A stretch of 34,100 bases of DNA from Candidatus Omnitrophota bacterium. Its GTDB lineage: Bacteria > Omnitrophota > Gorgyraeia > Gygaellales > Profunditerraquicolaceae. The DNA lies in the NCBI GenBank assembly GCA_016782485.1, contig JADHYK010000006.1:1-34100 (forward strand). The letters are read 5' to 3'. A program made the position numbers and the translations under genes. The notes under the pieces are model-generated. The model did not search any database. It worked only from the letters and a program-made list of their open reading frames with translations, and was not told the DNA's origin. Position 1 is the first letter of the stretch. Every line of letters starts with the position of its first letter. Shown piece after piece: positions 23,151 to 30,827 of the stretch.

Positions 23151-23534
23151 CTACTTTTCTTGATAAACGGTAATAACTTCGCCTGTATCCTGATCTACAA
23201 AGACCCAAACGTCTTTTGTAGGAGACTCTTCCGCAAAATCGAAAAATACCACTTGATACTTTTTCTCTACCAGTATGCCGCCCGGCAAATTGCCGTGGTT
23301 AGGGTCACTCGGCATCTCCTCTATCATCATAACCCTTTCTTCCCAAAGCGCATTCTCTTCGTCGTAGATAATCTCCACATCCTCCAGGACAATATCCGCA
23401 TCCTGCATTGCCTTTATTGCCACAGCCTTCAGCTGCTCTTCAGGTAACCCCTTCCCTACCTCTACCTGGGCAAATAAGGGCGATGATGCCAAAAGCAAAC
23501 CCAGCATCATTATTCCCGCCAGTAGCTTCTTCAT
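23151..23534 (-). CDS. small secreted protein, function unknown
   Basis: A 127-aa protein with a clear signal peptide (MKKLLAGIMMLGLLLASSPLFAQ, cleavage probably after LFA). The mature part is acidic. Its C-terminal VWVFVDQDTGEVITVYQ resembles the end of PepSY-type domains, in which a Trp-x-Val-Tyr/Phe-Val-Asp strand precedes TGEV. That similarity is too short to name a family. It has its own promoter, an excellent AAAGGAGGA ribosome-binding site and a strong terminator, so it is a single-gene unit. Confidence 0.8.
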   Translation of the reverse strand: MKKLLAGIMMLGLLLASSPLFAQVEVGKGLPEEQLKAVAIKAMQDADIVLEDVEIIYDEENALWEERVMMIEEMPSDPNHGNLPGGILVEKKYQVVFFDFAEESPTKDVWVFVDQDTGEVITVYQEK

Positions 23535-23554
23535 GGTTCCTCCTTTTTTTCACA

Positions 23555-23590
23555 CTAAAGAATTATATACCCGATTTAGCTTAAAATCAA
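23555..23590 (-). promoter_or_regulatory. promoter of the small secreted protein gene
   Basis: TTGATT (23585-23590), 17 bases, TATAAT (23562-23567) on the minus strand; predicted start near 23555, with the ribosome-binding site AAAGGAGGA just before the ATG. Confidence 0.7.
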
Positions 23591-23618
23591 CTGTTTTTTG
23601 CCTCTCTTGGCAGCTTTT

Positions 23619-24038
23619 TTAGAGGTCTATTTCGCGGATTTTTGCACGCAGAGTTTTTTTTAGGGAATGGCGGCGTTTTGCCTCCAGTATCTTTAGCTTT
23701 GCCTTCCTGGAGCGCCGGCGCTTCTGCCGGCGGATCCTGGTGATACGCCTCTTCTCCTCAGACAACTCTCCCAGAACGACTGCCTCTATCTTAGCCGCCA
23801 GGATCCTTCTGGCAATAAAACGGTTTAAGGCCTGGGAGCGTTCCTTCTGGCATTTGACTTGGATCCCCGAAGGCAGGTGCTTAAGATAAACGCAGGTGGA
23901 GGTCTTATTGACATTCTGCCCGCCGGGGCCGGCAGACCTGATAAACTTCTCAACGATATCCGCCTCCCTGATGCCAAAGCGCAGCATCTTCTCCGACAAG
24001 GCCTTTTCTTTCTCAGGGCTTACCCCAAATCCAGACAT
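23619..24038 (-). CDS. ArfB/RF-like peptidyl-tRNA hydrolase with GGQ motif
   Basis: A 139-aa protein with only the catalytic domain of class I release factors: SAGPGGQNVNKTST carries the GGQ that enters the peptidyl-transferase centre, and VKCQKERSQALNR is the usual follow-on. There are no codon-recognition domains. A highly basic C-terminal tail (RRQKRRRSRKAK) matches the tails by which ArfB (YaeJ) and C12orf65-like factors enter the empty mRNA channel of stalled ribosomes. It is probably a ribosome-rescue factor. It lies 11 bases after the lipoprotein gene, in the same run. Confidence 0.88.
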   Translation of the reverse strand: MSGFGVSPEKEKALSEKMLRFGIREADIVEKFIRSAGPGGQNVNKTSTCVYLKHLPSGIQVKCQKERSQALNRFIARRILAAKIEAVVLGELSEEKRRITRIRRQKRRRSRKAKLKILEAKRRHSLKKTLRAKIREIDL

Positions 24039-24049
24039 AGGCTCTTCTT

Positions 24050-24574
24050 TTATCTTTCTCTCAAGAATCTATCACCACCCCAGATCCATATTTCTCCTCC
24101 GGAAGGGGCGATGCAGGAACAGATATCGCCGTCACACTTGAATTTACCTACCTTTATTCTGGCAAGCATAGAACTATAATCCGTCTCTATCCCGCAGCTG
24201 CTGTCTATGGTAAAAATTTTCTGGAATTTATCGCCTTTGAGGCTGTAGATATCCAGGACCTCGGAATCATCCCTCTTTCTATAGTGCGCCGATATATGCT
24301 TACGCGGGCTGATATCCAGCTGCATAAACTCTAAATTTTTCAGGCGGCCGGGAACAGAAAAACTGCCTATCTCCATCTTATTCCTCTTCAGGGCGATAAT
24401 TATGGTCTTGGATTGCGTATCAAATTTATCTTTTACCTTTATAATCTCGTTGGCATTATCTGCGTTTATATCGGCCTGATACAATATATCCGTCGGCTCG
24501 TCCTTATATTTATCTATCGAAGAACAGCCGCTTAATAAAAACACAGTTATTATAACCGCGCATGCTATTTTCAT
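24050..24574 (-). CDS. putative lipoprotein, function unknown
   Basis: A 174-aa protein with a lipoprotein signal peptide (MKIACAVIITVFLLSGCSS; lipobox LSGC, lipidated Cys17). The mature part has DINADNANEIIKV, which looks like a repeat of the VCBS/FG-GAP type (DxNxDxxxE), suggesting a short calcium-binding beta-propeller-like segment. It ends with IWIWGGDRFLRER and contains a cluster of cysteines (FKCDGDICSC) that may form disulfides. I recognise no specific family. It has a GGGAGA ribosome-binding site. Confidence 0.75.
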   Translation of the reverse strand: MKIACAVIITVFLLSGCSSIDKYKDEPTDILYQADINADNANEIIKVKDKFDTQSKTIIIALKRNKMEIGSFSVPGRLKNLEFMQLDISPRKHISAHYRKRDDSEVLDIYSLKGDKFQKIFTIDSSCGIETDYSSMLARIKVGKFKCDGDICSCIAPSGGEIWIWGGDRFLRER

Positions 24575-24593
24575 TTTGTCTCCCGTATGTTAA

Positions 24594-25247
24594 TCATGTT
24601 ATCTGGGTCTGTAGTTTTTTAATCAGCTCTTCCGTTTCTTTGATAATGGCCGCGGGCAGGAGCTTTGAGATTTCAATCTCGCGTTTTAATGCTTTCAGCG
24701 TCCCCAGCAGCCTTCTGACGGCGGAAAATTTCTTTTGCTCCCAGGCCTCCTCTGAACTTAGCTCCTTCCTTTGCCTGATCAGGGCGGTTAAATCCCGCTT
24801 TACCTGGCGGACATCCTTACCTTTCTCAAAAATCTCTTTTTTAAAGGCAAGGTAATCGTCATCGCCTAATTCCTTTTTATTCCTGGCCAGCCGCAGGAGG
24901 TCGACGGATTCATAGGTAGGGACTTTGGCGGCATCGGCCGAAGCGGTATACTCCTCTCTTAGGTACTGCGGCTCCTCCTTCTCCAGAAAATAATACGACC
25001 TTAGAAGCTTCATCGCCGTCTCTTTGCGTATGCCTATTTCGCGCCCGGTATATGCCTCAAAGGTTGTATATCCCCACAACTTGTACATTTTATCCTTTAA
25101 TACCGAATAGAGCGCGCGGCCCAGCTCTATCCAGGAGCTCTTAAAGTTTTTGGCGCTCTCCAGGACATGGTAGCGCAATGAACCCTCTTCCATCCCCTGC
25201 ATCTTTTCCTCGATATTCCTTAGAGATTTTGGCTTTGTGCCCTCCAT
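24594..25247 (-). CDS. conserved-looking protein of unknown function
   Basis: A 217-aa soluble, largely helical and highly charged protein. The middle (SSWIELGRALYSVLKDKMYKLWGY, then FEAYTGREIGIRKETAMKLLRSY) resembles the helical segment of DUF3102-like or plasmid-associated regulators, where a short helix-turn-helix-like unit follows a 'gets stuck at WG(Y/F)xxFexY' pattern. The second half is coiled-coil-like (KREIEISKLLPAAIIKETEELIKKLQ). I cannot assign a role. It heads a closely spaced run with the lipoprotein and ArfB-like genes and diverges from the Fn3-like gene. Confidence 0.7.
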   Translation of the reverse strand: MEGTKPKSLRNIEEKMQGMEEGSLRYHVLESAKNFKSSWIELGRALYSVLKDKMYKLWGYTTFEAYTGREIGIRKETAMKLLRSYYFLEKEEPQYLREEYTASADAAKVPTYESVDLLRLARNKKELGDDDYLAFKKEIFEKGKDVRQVKRDLTALIRQRKELSSEEAWEQKKFSAVRRLLGTLKALKREIEISKLLPAAIIKETEELIKKLQTQIT

Positions 25248-25280
25248 CGCGGCTCTCCCTTTTTATCCTATTTATAAATC

Positions 25281-25309
25281 TTGAAAAAATTAAGTTTAGC
25301 TGCAATAAT
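25281..25309 (+). promoter_or_regulatory. promoter of the Fn3-like secreted protein gene
   Basis: TTGAAA (25281-25286), 17 bases, AATAAT (25304-25309). Its -10 box touches the divergent -10 box at 25308-25313. Confidence 0.5.
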
Positions 25310-25316
25310 TATAGCA
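25308..25316 (-). promoter_or_regulatory. extended -10 promoter of the 24594-25247 gene
   Basis: TGCTATAAT on the minus strand, a perfect -10 with a TG extension. No good -35 box is visible at the right distance. It overlaps the divergent promoter by two bases. Confidence 0.5.
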
Positions 25317-25372
25317 GAAACAGCCGGTTTCCAGAAGCAATATTAAACCCCTTTAAGATCCGGGAGGAAGAG

Positions 25373-25786
25373 ATGAAAAAGACACTGCGGTTAATCTTCT
25401 TAATGCTATCCACCCTTGCCTTTATTTTACCCCTATTTGCCTTTGACCTGGGCACAAAAAATTTCTTTGATAATCCCCCTGCGGCAAACCTGGTCTATCC
25501 GGCTAAAGAAGAAGCCCTCCTCGCAGGAAAAGGCTCCCTGGAATTTCAATGGTCTGACGATTGCCCTATCGAAACCGAAGGTTACGAATTCAGGCTCTAT
25601 AACGGCTATGGAATGAATGATGCAGTCTTGATTGCTAAAGAGAACCTGCCCGGCGGCACAACTGCGCTGAAAATAAACGCCGATAAATTCGAGGACGGCT
25701 CAACTTACACCTGGTCAGTAAAACGTATCGCTAACGGCGGCCGTAAAAGCGATCCCGCCTATAACTCCTTCCGGGTCAAAAAATAA
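25373..25786 (+). CDS. small exported protein with one fibronectin-III-like domain
   Basis: A 137-aa protein. I start it at the ATG at 25373, where GGGAGGAAG stands just upstream; the longer ORF begins 65 codons earlier without support. Residues 1-22 are a signal peptide (MKKTLRLIFLMLSTLAFILP). The mature part reads as one Fn3/Ig-like beta-sandwich: FQWSDDC, YEFRLYNG, TYTWSVKRI and SFRVKK are the expected strand patterns for a domain that interprets 'what is in the sentence' of envelope surface proteins. Its function is unknown; it may be a fragment-sized relative of larger cell-surface proteins. No terminator is evident. Confidence 0.78.
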   Translation: MKKTLRLIFLMLSTLAFILPLFAFDLGTKNFFDNPPAANLVYPAKEEALLAGKGSLEFQWSDDCPIETEGYEFRLYNGYGMNDAVLIAKENLPGGTTALKINADKFEDGSTYTWSVKRIANGGRKSDPAYNSFRVKK

Positions 25787-25848
25787 CCCTCTCGTCTATA
25801 GGTTTCACTAATTATATCATAAATATCAAAAATAGAATTGTTTTTATA

Positions 25849-28758
25849 TTATCGGTCGGTGGCAGAGGGGCAGATTTGGGCGTAGGCGCAGTAGCGGCAG
25901 GCCATATAGGCGGGGGTGGCCTGGAAATTCCGGCTGCGGATACCGTCGGCAACTATCTTGATCTTCTCTCGTACCTCTTCTAAATATTTTTCTGTTACCT
26001 TGGCGCTGCCGATAATCCCGGACTCCAGGAAATATAACTCCACGCGTTTGGGCAGCTGCTTAAATATATTCTTATAAGCCAGCGCATAAAGCAAAAGCTG
26101 CATACTTTCCTTTACGCGCTTATCCGCATCCTTTTGCGTCTTAATCTGGGAGGTCTTAAAATCCATAATTACCGCCTGGTCCTCTTCTTTATCCACCCGG
26201 TCGAACCTGCCGGTAATCTTGTTGCCGTCGAGCATAAAGGAAAACGGCTCTTCGATAAAGTGGGGATGGGAGCCGCGTTTTTCTTCCGCTGCGAAAAATC
26301 TGATTAACGCCTCTTCCCCTGTGCGCAGGCGCTCCTCCTGGTGTGCCAGGCCCAGAAAACCCTGCGGGTCAAAGCTTGCCCTGAAGGCGTTCAATAGATC
26401 GGCCAGCTCTATCTTTTTACCGGCCTTTTTATATTCAAAATACTTTCCCACTGCCTCATGCATTGCCCGGCCGTAAATAACGGTGTGGTGCTCCATAATC
26501 GGCACGCGCAAGATATTCACATATTTGTATTTTAAAGGGCAGGTCAGGTAGTCATCGATATGGTAATAACTCAAGGCCACCGGTTTTGTTTCGGGGATCT
26601 TTGCGGGTTTTTGTAGGCTCGGCTCCTTTTGCGGGGCAAAGCGTTTTATCGCTTCGATTGCGCTTATCTTTTTCTTCTTTCTTTCCTCTGCCTCTTTTCC
26701 CAGCGCTTCAATTACAAACTGACTCACCCGCTTGAGCCGTTTTCCTCCGTAATCCTCTGCGCTGGTAAGATATAACTCCTCTTTAGCCCGGGTCATCCCC
26801 ACGTAAAAAAGCCGGCGCTCTTCCTGAATATGAAAATCCCCTGAAGGCAATACTTCCTTTATCAAGGCATCCGGCAGCTCTATCGGCTGGCTGCGCCTGG
26901 GCCAGGGAAAACGGCCCTGTACCAGGCTTACCAGAAAGACCACCCTGAACTCCAGCCCTTTGGCCTTGTGGATAGTCAGTACGTTTACCGCATCGCTATC
27001 TTGGTCTGCCTGCACCGTCGCCGGGTCGTCCCCGGCCTCAATCAGAAGATTCAGGTAATTGACAAAGTTGATTACCCGGTCCTCCCTGGCAACAAGTTCG
27101 AAATCCCTGACGATACTAAAGAACCTGGCTAAGTTCTGAATCTTGCTTTCATTTTCCAGGTTCTGCTCTTTAGTGAGTTCTTTTAGGTATCCGGTATCGG
27201 TGAGGAAACTATACAACAGCCGGCCGGTCGTCTCCTGACGGGAGAGTTGCAGGAAATTTCTTAGGTCTTTCAATATTGCTTCTACCTTCTTCCTGAATTC
27301 TGGGCTTACGGCTTCCAGCTCCGGGATCTTATCCAGTTCCTGAAAGACAAGATAAAGCGCTTTATTGCGGCGCCTGGCATAATGGCTGCAAAGGCCAAGC
27401 TGCGCAAGGTCCAGCGCATAGACCTCGCCGCTGACTAAGTAATATAAACTCATGGAATCGGACAGGTTCGCCGCCACGCGCAGGAAATTTATGCAGAGCT
27501 TGACCTCTTCCCGCGAATAAAGCCCCTGGTTGCCGCTGAACTGCCAGGGGATATTCTGCATATTCAGCGACTGCAAAAACCCCTGGGCATCGGAGTTGGA
27601 GCGCACCAGGATTGCAAAATCGCTGTATTTGAATTTTTCCGAAGCAGCCTTCTCTTTGATAATCTGGGCTACCTTATCCGCCTCTGTGGAGTAGCTGTCA
27701 AAATGCAGGTGCTGCGGGGGCGCACCTGTTTTATTCAGGCCGATCAGCCTCTTATTGATATTGGCCTTGACCTCAAAGCGTTCGGGGTTATTCTGCTGAA
27801 TCAGGCGGTATGCGCCGTCAAGAATGGGCTGGGTGGAGCGGTAATTCTGAACAATGCTTATCTTTTTGGCATCAGGGAAATCCCGGATAAAATTTAAAAG
27901 ATTTGAATAGGCGGCGCCCCGGAAGCGATAGACACATTGGTCATCATCTCCTGCGACAGTAATATTATGGTGCTGACCAGCCAAGAGTTTTGCCAGTTGA
28001 TATTGTGCGAAGTTGGTATCCTGAAATTCATCTACTAAAATATATTTGAACTGCCTGCGGTAATTTTGCAATATCAAAGGGTGCCTGCGCAACAGATTTA
28101 AGGCCAGATAGAACTGGTTGCCGAAATCCAGCACCCCTTCACGCTGGAGCAACTCCTGATATTTAGCATAGGCTGCTGCCACTTCCGTTAAAATCATCGC
28201 CTGCTCCTGTTGCGCTTCATCAGCAGGAGCCTCTTTTGCCTTCATAGCGCAATCCCGGGCATAGTTGATATACTCCTGCGGTGAGATGTCCTCATCTTTT
28301 GCGCGGCTGAATAAGGAAATCAGGGCTTCGATAAAACGGGTGGGTTCTGATAAGGGACGGAAGTAATTAAGGGGGAATTCAAAGAGATACTCGCGTACGA
28401 AGACCGCTGATTCCGAACGCGAAAGCACCTTAAAATCAGGGTTAAGCCCGGCTGCCAGGGCATTCTCGCGTAATAACCTGTCACCGAAGGCGTGAAAGGT
28501 AGAGATCCAGATATCCGTATAACCGTAAGGCAGGAGAATATCGACGCGCTCCTGCATTTCGTTAGCCGCCTTATCGGTAAAGGTAAGCGCTAAAATTTCC
28601 TCTGTTTTAGCCAGGCCTGCGGACAATAGCCAGGCAATCCTGCGGGTGATCACCGTGGTCTTACCCGTACCGGCACCGGCAATAATCAGCAGCGGCCCTT
28701 GTTTATGCGTAACCGCTTCCGCCTGCTGCTTATTTAACCCCTCTAATATCCTGTCCAT
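25849..28758 (-). CDS. UvrD/Rep-type helicase fused to a Fe-S PD-(D/E)XK nuclease
   Basis: A 969-aa protein. The helicase part (about 1-680) has all SF1A motifs: GAGTGKTTV (Walker A), DEFQDTN (motif II), QNYRSTQ (motif IV) and VLTIHKAKGLEF (motif V). From about 740 it is a RecB-type nuclease: YYHIDDYLTCPLKYKY, then GRFDRVDKEEDQAVIMDFKTS with the catalytic D and DFK, and a C-terminal CRYCAYAQIC. One cysteine before and three after the nuclease core match the Fe-S cluster of AddB/Cas4-like enzymes. It may act in double-strand-break resection or repair as a single-chain AddAB/AdnAB-type enzyme. No partner subunit gene is adjacent. Confidence 0.92.
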   Translation of the reverse strand: MDRILEGLNKQQAEAVTHKQGPLLIIAGAGTGKTTVITRRIAWLLSAGLAKTEEILALTFTDKAANEMQERVDILLPYGYTDIWISTFHAFGDRLLRENALAAGLNPDFKVLSRSESAVFVREYLFEFPLNYFRPLSEPTRFIEALISLFSRAKDEDISPQEYINYARDCAMKAKEAPADEAQQEQAMILTEVAAAYAKYQELLQREGVLDFGNQFYLALNLLRRHPLILQNYRRQFKYILVDEFQDTNFAQYQLAKLLAGQHHNITVAGDDDQCVYRFRGAAYSNLLNFIRDFPDAKKISIVQNYRSTQPILDGAYRLIQQNNPERFEVKANINKRLIGLNKTGAPPQHLHFDSYSTEADKVAQIIKEKAASEKFKYSDFAILVRSNSDAQGFLQSLNMQNIPWQFSGNQGLYSREEVKLCINFLRVAANLSDSMSLYYLVSGEVYALDLAQLGLCSHYARRRNKALYLVFQELDKIPELEAVSPEFRKKVEAILKDLRNFLQLSRQETTGRLLYSFLTDTGYLKELTKEQNLENESKIQNLARFFSIVRDFELVAREDRVINFVNYLNLLIEAGDDPATVQADQDSDAVNVLTIHKAKGLEFRVVFLVSLVQGRFPWPRRSQPIELPDALIKEVLPSGDFHIQEERRLFYVGMTRAKEELYLTSAEDYGGKRLKRVSQFVIEALGKEAEERKKKKISAIEAIKRFAPQKEPSLQKPAKIPETKPVALSYYHIDDYLTCPLKYKYVNILRVPIMEHHTVIYGRAMHEAVGKYFEYKKAGKKIELADLLNAFRASFDPQGFLGLAHQEERLRTGEEALIRFFAAEEKRGSHPHFIEEPFSFMLDGNKITGRFDRVDKEEDQAVIMDFKTSQIKTQKDADKRVKESMQLLLYALAYKNIFKQLPKRVELYFLESGIIGSAKVTEKYLEEVREKIKIVADGIRSRNFQATPAYMACRYCAYAQICPSATDR

Positions 28759-28767
28759 CTTATTTCC

Positions 28768-28795
28768 TTGACAATGGCATGTTTTTAGGTATACT
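28768..28795 (+). promoter_or_regulatory. promoter of rpmB
   Basis: TTGACA (28768-28773), 16 bases, TATACT (28790-28795). A start near 28802 leaves about 22 bases including GAGGTGA before the ATG. Confidence 0.75.
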
Positions 28796-28823
28796 TTAAT
28801 CTCTAAACACGAGGTGATTAATT

Positions 28824-29054
28824 ATGTTAAAGAAATGTGCTATCTGCGATAAAGGTGCGCTTACCGGAAAAGTGGTGACGCGTAAAGGTATGGCGAAGAG
28901 CAAGGGCGGCACCGGCAGCAAAATCAGCCGCTGGACCAAGCGTAAATTCATGCCCAACCTGCAAAGGATGCGTATCCTAATCAAAGGCCATCCTGCCAGA
29001 GTGTATGTATGCACCAAATGCATTAAAAAAGGCGCTCTCCAGAGAGCTATCTGA
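28824..29054 (+). CDS. rpmB: 50S ribosomal protein bL28
   Basis: A 76-aa protein of the large subunit. KCAICDKGALTGKVVTR begins it, TKRKFMPNLQRMRI is the core, and VYVCTKCIKKGAL ends it. Two CxxC pairs (C5/C8 and near C63/C66) mark the zinc-binding form of L28. A GAGGTGA ribosome-binding site precedes the ATG. It is transcribed alone, divergent from the helicase-nuclease gene, and its last 8 bases overlap the convergent recJ end. Confidence 0.96.
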   Translation: MLKKCAICDKGALTGKVVTRKGMAKSKGGTGSKISRWTKRKFMPNLQRMRILIKGHPARVYVCTKCIKKGALQRAI

Positions 29055-30735
29055 AAATTATATCCCTGGCCTCCAGAAGAAGCGAAGTCTCTCCCAGCCA
29101 GGAATCCATTCTCGGGCTATACACCAGATCAAAACACTCTGCCGCCTCAAGGCTGGACTTAAAACTGCCCATCCCAAAGCCGATTGCCTGATAGGTATTA
29201 TCGGTATCGGTAACCCAGAACTTCAGCGTGTCCCTGCTTAATACCTGCGGCTGCCCCTTTAATTTAAGGTTCCTGGTATAGAACAGCGGTTCGGGGTTAC
29301 CCTTGCCAAAAGGCTCCAGAGCTTCCAATTGCCGGATCGCCTCTTCATTCAACTCTGATAAAGACAGCTCCATATCTATCTCTAAACTGGGCAAGAGGTC
29401 TTCTAAAGTCAGCTTCTCTTTTGCCAGACGGTTAATGCTCTCCTTAAAATCATTGATATTATCCCGCGTAACCACCAACCCCACGGCATGGCTGTGCCCG
29501 CCAAAGGCATTCAAGAACTTGCGGCACCCGCGCAGGGCATTAAGAAGATGGAAGCTCTTTATCGAGCGTCCGGAACCCCGGCACAACTCTTCATTCAAAG
29601 AGATAACAATTGCCGGCCGGTAATACCTGTCCGCAAGCTTTGACGCCACTATCCCTAAAACTCCGTGATGCCAGTCCTCCTTGGCCACCACGATAACCTT
29701 ATGCTCGCCAAACTTAAAATCCCGGTCGATTAACTCCTGCGCCTCCTCTAAAATTTTATTCTCTACCTTCTGGCGCTGGCGGTTATGCCCCTCGATGACC
29801 TTGGCGAGCCTCCCCGCCTCTTCTTCAGTCCGGCTCAATAATAATTTTAAAGAGGTCTCGGCAGTATCCATGCGGCCGCTGGCATTTATGCGCGGGCTGA
29901 GTATAAAACTTACATAGGTAGAGTTAAACTTACGGTTCTTGATGCCGGCATTATCTATGAGCACCCTTAACCCGGCCCTGCTGGTCTGCGCCATCCTGGA
30001 TAAACCCTCTTTGGCAATGATACGGTTCTCTCCGGTCAACGGGACGCTGTCGGCAATCGTACCCAGGGAAACTAAATCCAGCTCCTCCAGTAATTGCGAG
30101 CCGCTGAGTGCCTGGCAGAGTTTATAGGCCACCCCCACCCCGGCTAACTCCCGGTATTTATAACCGCTGGACTCTTCTTTGGGATTGATGATTGCTTCTG
30201 CCGCAGGCAATCTTGCGCAGGAGGGTTCATGGTGGTCGGTGATTATGGTATCTATGCCGTTACGTTTTAATTCCACGATCTCTTTATGGTTGCTGGTGCC
30301 GCAGTCAGCGGTGATCAAAAGTTTTATCTCCTGGCTGCGGCAAAGCTGGGTTATATTTTTACTTAAGCCATAGCCCTCCTTTACCCGGTGCGGCAGATAA
30401 TGCAGGCTTTCGATTCCTATCTTATGCAGGGTCTCTTTAAGCAGGGCGATGCTCGTCACTCCGTCAGTATCGTAATCCCCGAAGAGCATCACCCGTTCCT
30501 TATCCAGGCGGGCTTTTTTAATCCGCGCCACCGCCTTGGGCATCTGCCTGAATAAAAAGGGGTCGTGGAAGTTGCTGATGGTTACGTGTAAAAATCTTTC
30601 CGCTTTGGCAGGGGTATTTATTCCTCGGTTAATCAATACCTGTGCTAATATCCCGGAGATACCCAGCTCTTTACTTAAAGTATCCTGAAGCTGGCGGTGA
30701 GGGCGGGCAATCTTTAGAATTTTATGAGGGGACAT
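29047..30735 (-). CDS. recJ: single-stranded-DNA-specific exonuclease RecJ
   Basis: A 562-aa 5'-3' ssDNA exonuclease of mismatch repair and recombination. The DHH-family motifs are in order: FGDYDTDGVTS (Thr where Ala is common), TADCGTSN, TDHHEP and LGTIADSVPL. The DHHA1 domain follows (GRMDTAETSLKLL; GGHSHAVGL near 408) with an OB fold at the end. The length is typical. It is 4th in the run zinc-ribbon-rsfS-argS-recJ and is separated from argS by two palindromes. Confidence 0.95.
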   Translation of the reverse strand: MSPHKILKIARPHRQLQDTLSKELGISGILAQVLINRGINTPAKAERFLHVTISNFHDPFLFRQMPKAVARIKKARLDKERVMLFGDYDTDGVTSIALLKETLHKIGIESLHYLPHRVKEGYGLSKNITQLCRSQEIKLLITADCGTSNHKEIVELKRNGIDTIITDHHEPSCARLPAAEAIINPKEESSGYKYRELAGVGVAYKLCQALSGSQLLEELDLVSLGTIADSVPLTGENRIIAKEGLSRMAQTSRAGLRVLIDNAGIKNRKFNSTYVSFILSPRINASGRMDTAETSLKLLLSRTEEEAGRLAKVIEGHNRQRQKVENKILEEAQELIDRDFKFGEHKVIVVAKEDWHHGVLGIVASKLADRYYRPAIVISLNEELCRGSGRSIKSFHLLNALRGCRKFLNAFGGHSHAVGLVVTRDNINDFKESINRLAKEKLTLEDLLPSLEIDMELSLSELNEEAIRQLEALEPFGKGNPEPLFYTRNLKLKGQPQVLSRDTLKFWVTDTDNTYQAIGFGMGSFKSSLEAAECFDLVYSPRMDSWLGETSLLLEARDIIFR

Positions 30736-30743
30736 TTAAAAAG

Positions 30744-30774
30744 ATCCTTCGCCCGCCTGCGGCGGACTCAGGAT
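30744..30774. repeat. two-tier hairpin, CCTGAG...CGAAGG family (recJ side)
   Basis: On the plus strand ATCCT, TC, GCCCGCC, TGC, GGCGGAC, TC, AGGAT. Read on the minus strand it starts ATCCTGAG and ends CGAAGGAT, exactly like 23027-23067. It lies 8 bases upstream of the recJ ATG, over the normal ribosome-binding position. Confidence 0.65.
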
Positions 30775-30780
30775 AAATTT

Positions 30781-30823
30781 ACGCATTGAGTTACTCATAC
30801 TATCGTATTCGTAACTCAAGCGT
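30781..30823. repeat. two-tier hairpin behind argS
   Basis: ACGC, A, TTGAGTTAC, TC, ATAC, loop TATC, GTAT, TC, GTAACTCAA, GCGT. The outer arm differs from that of the ribBA-leader hairpin (5085-5123) at one compensated position (TTGAGTTAC / GTAACTCAA against TTGACTTAC / GTAAGTCAA), so pairing was kept while sequence changed. Confidence 0.7.
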
Positions 30824-30827
30824 TCAT

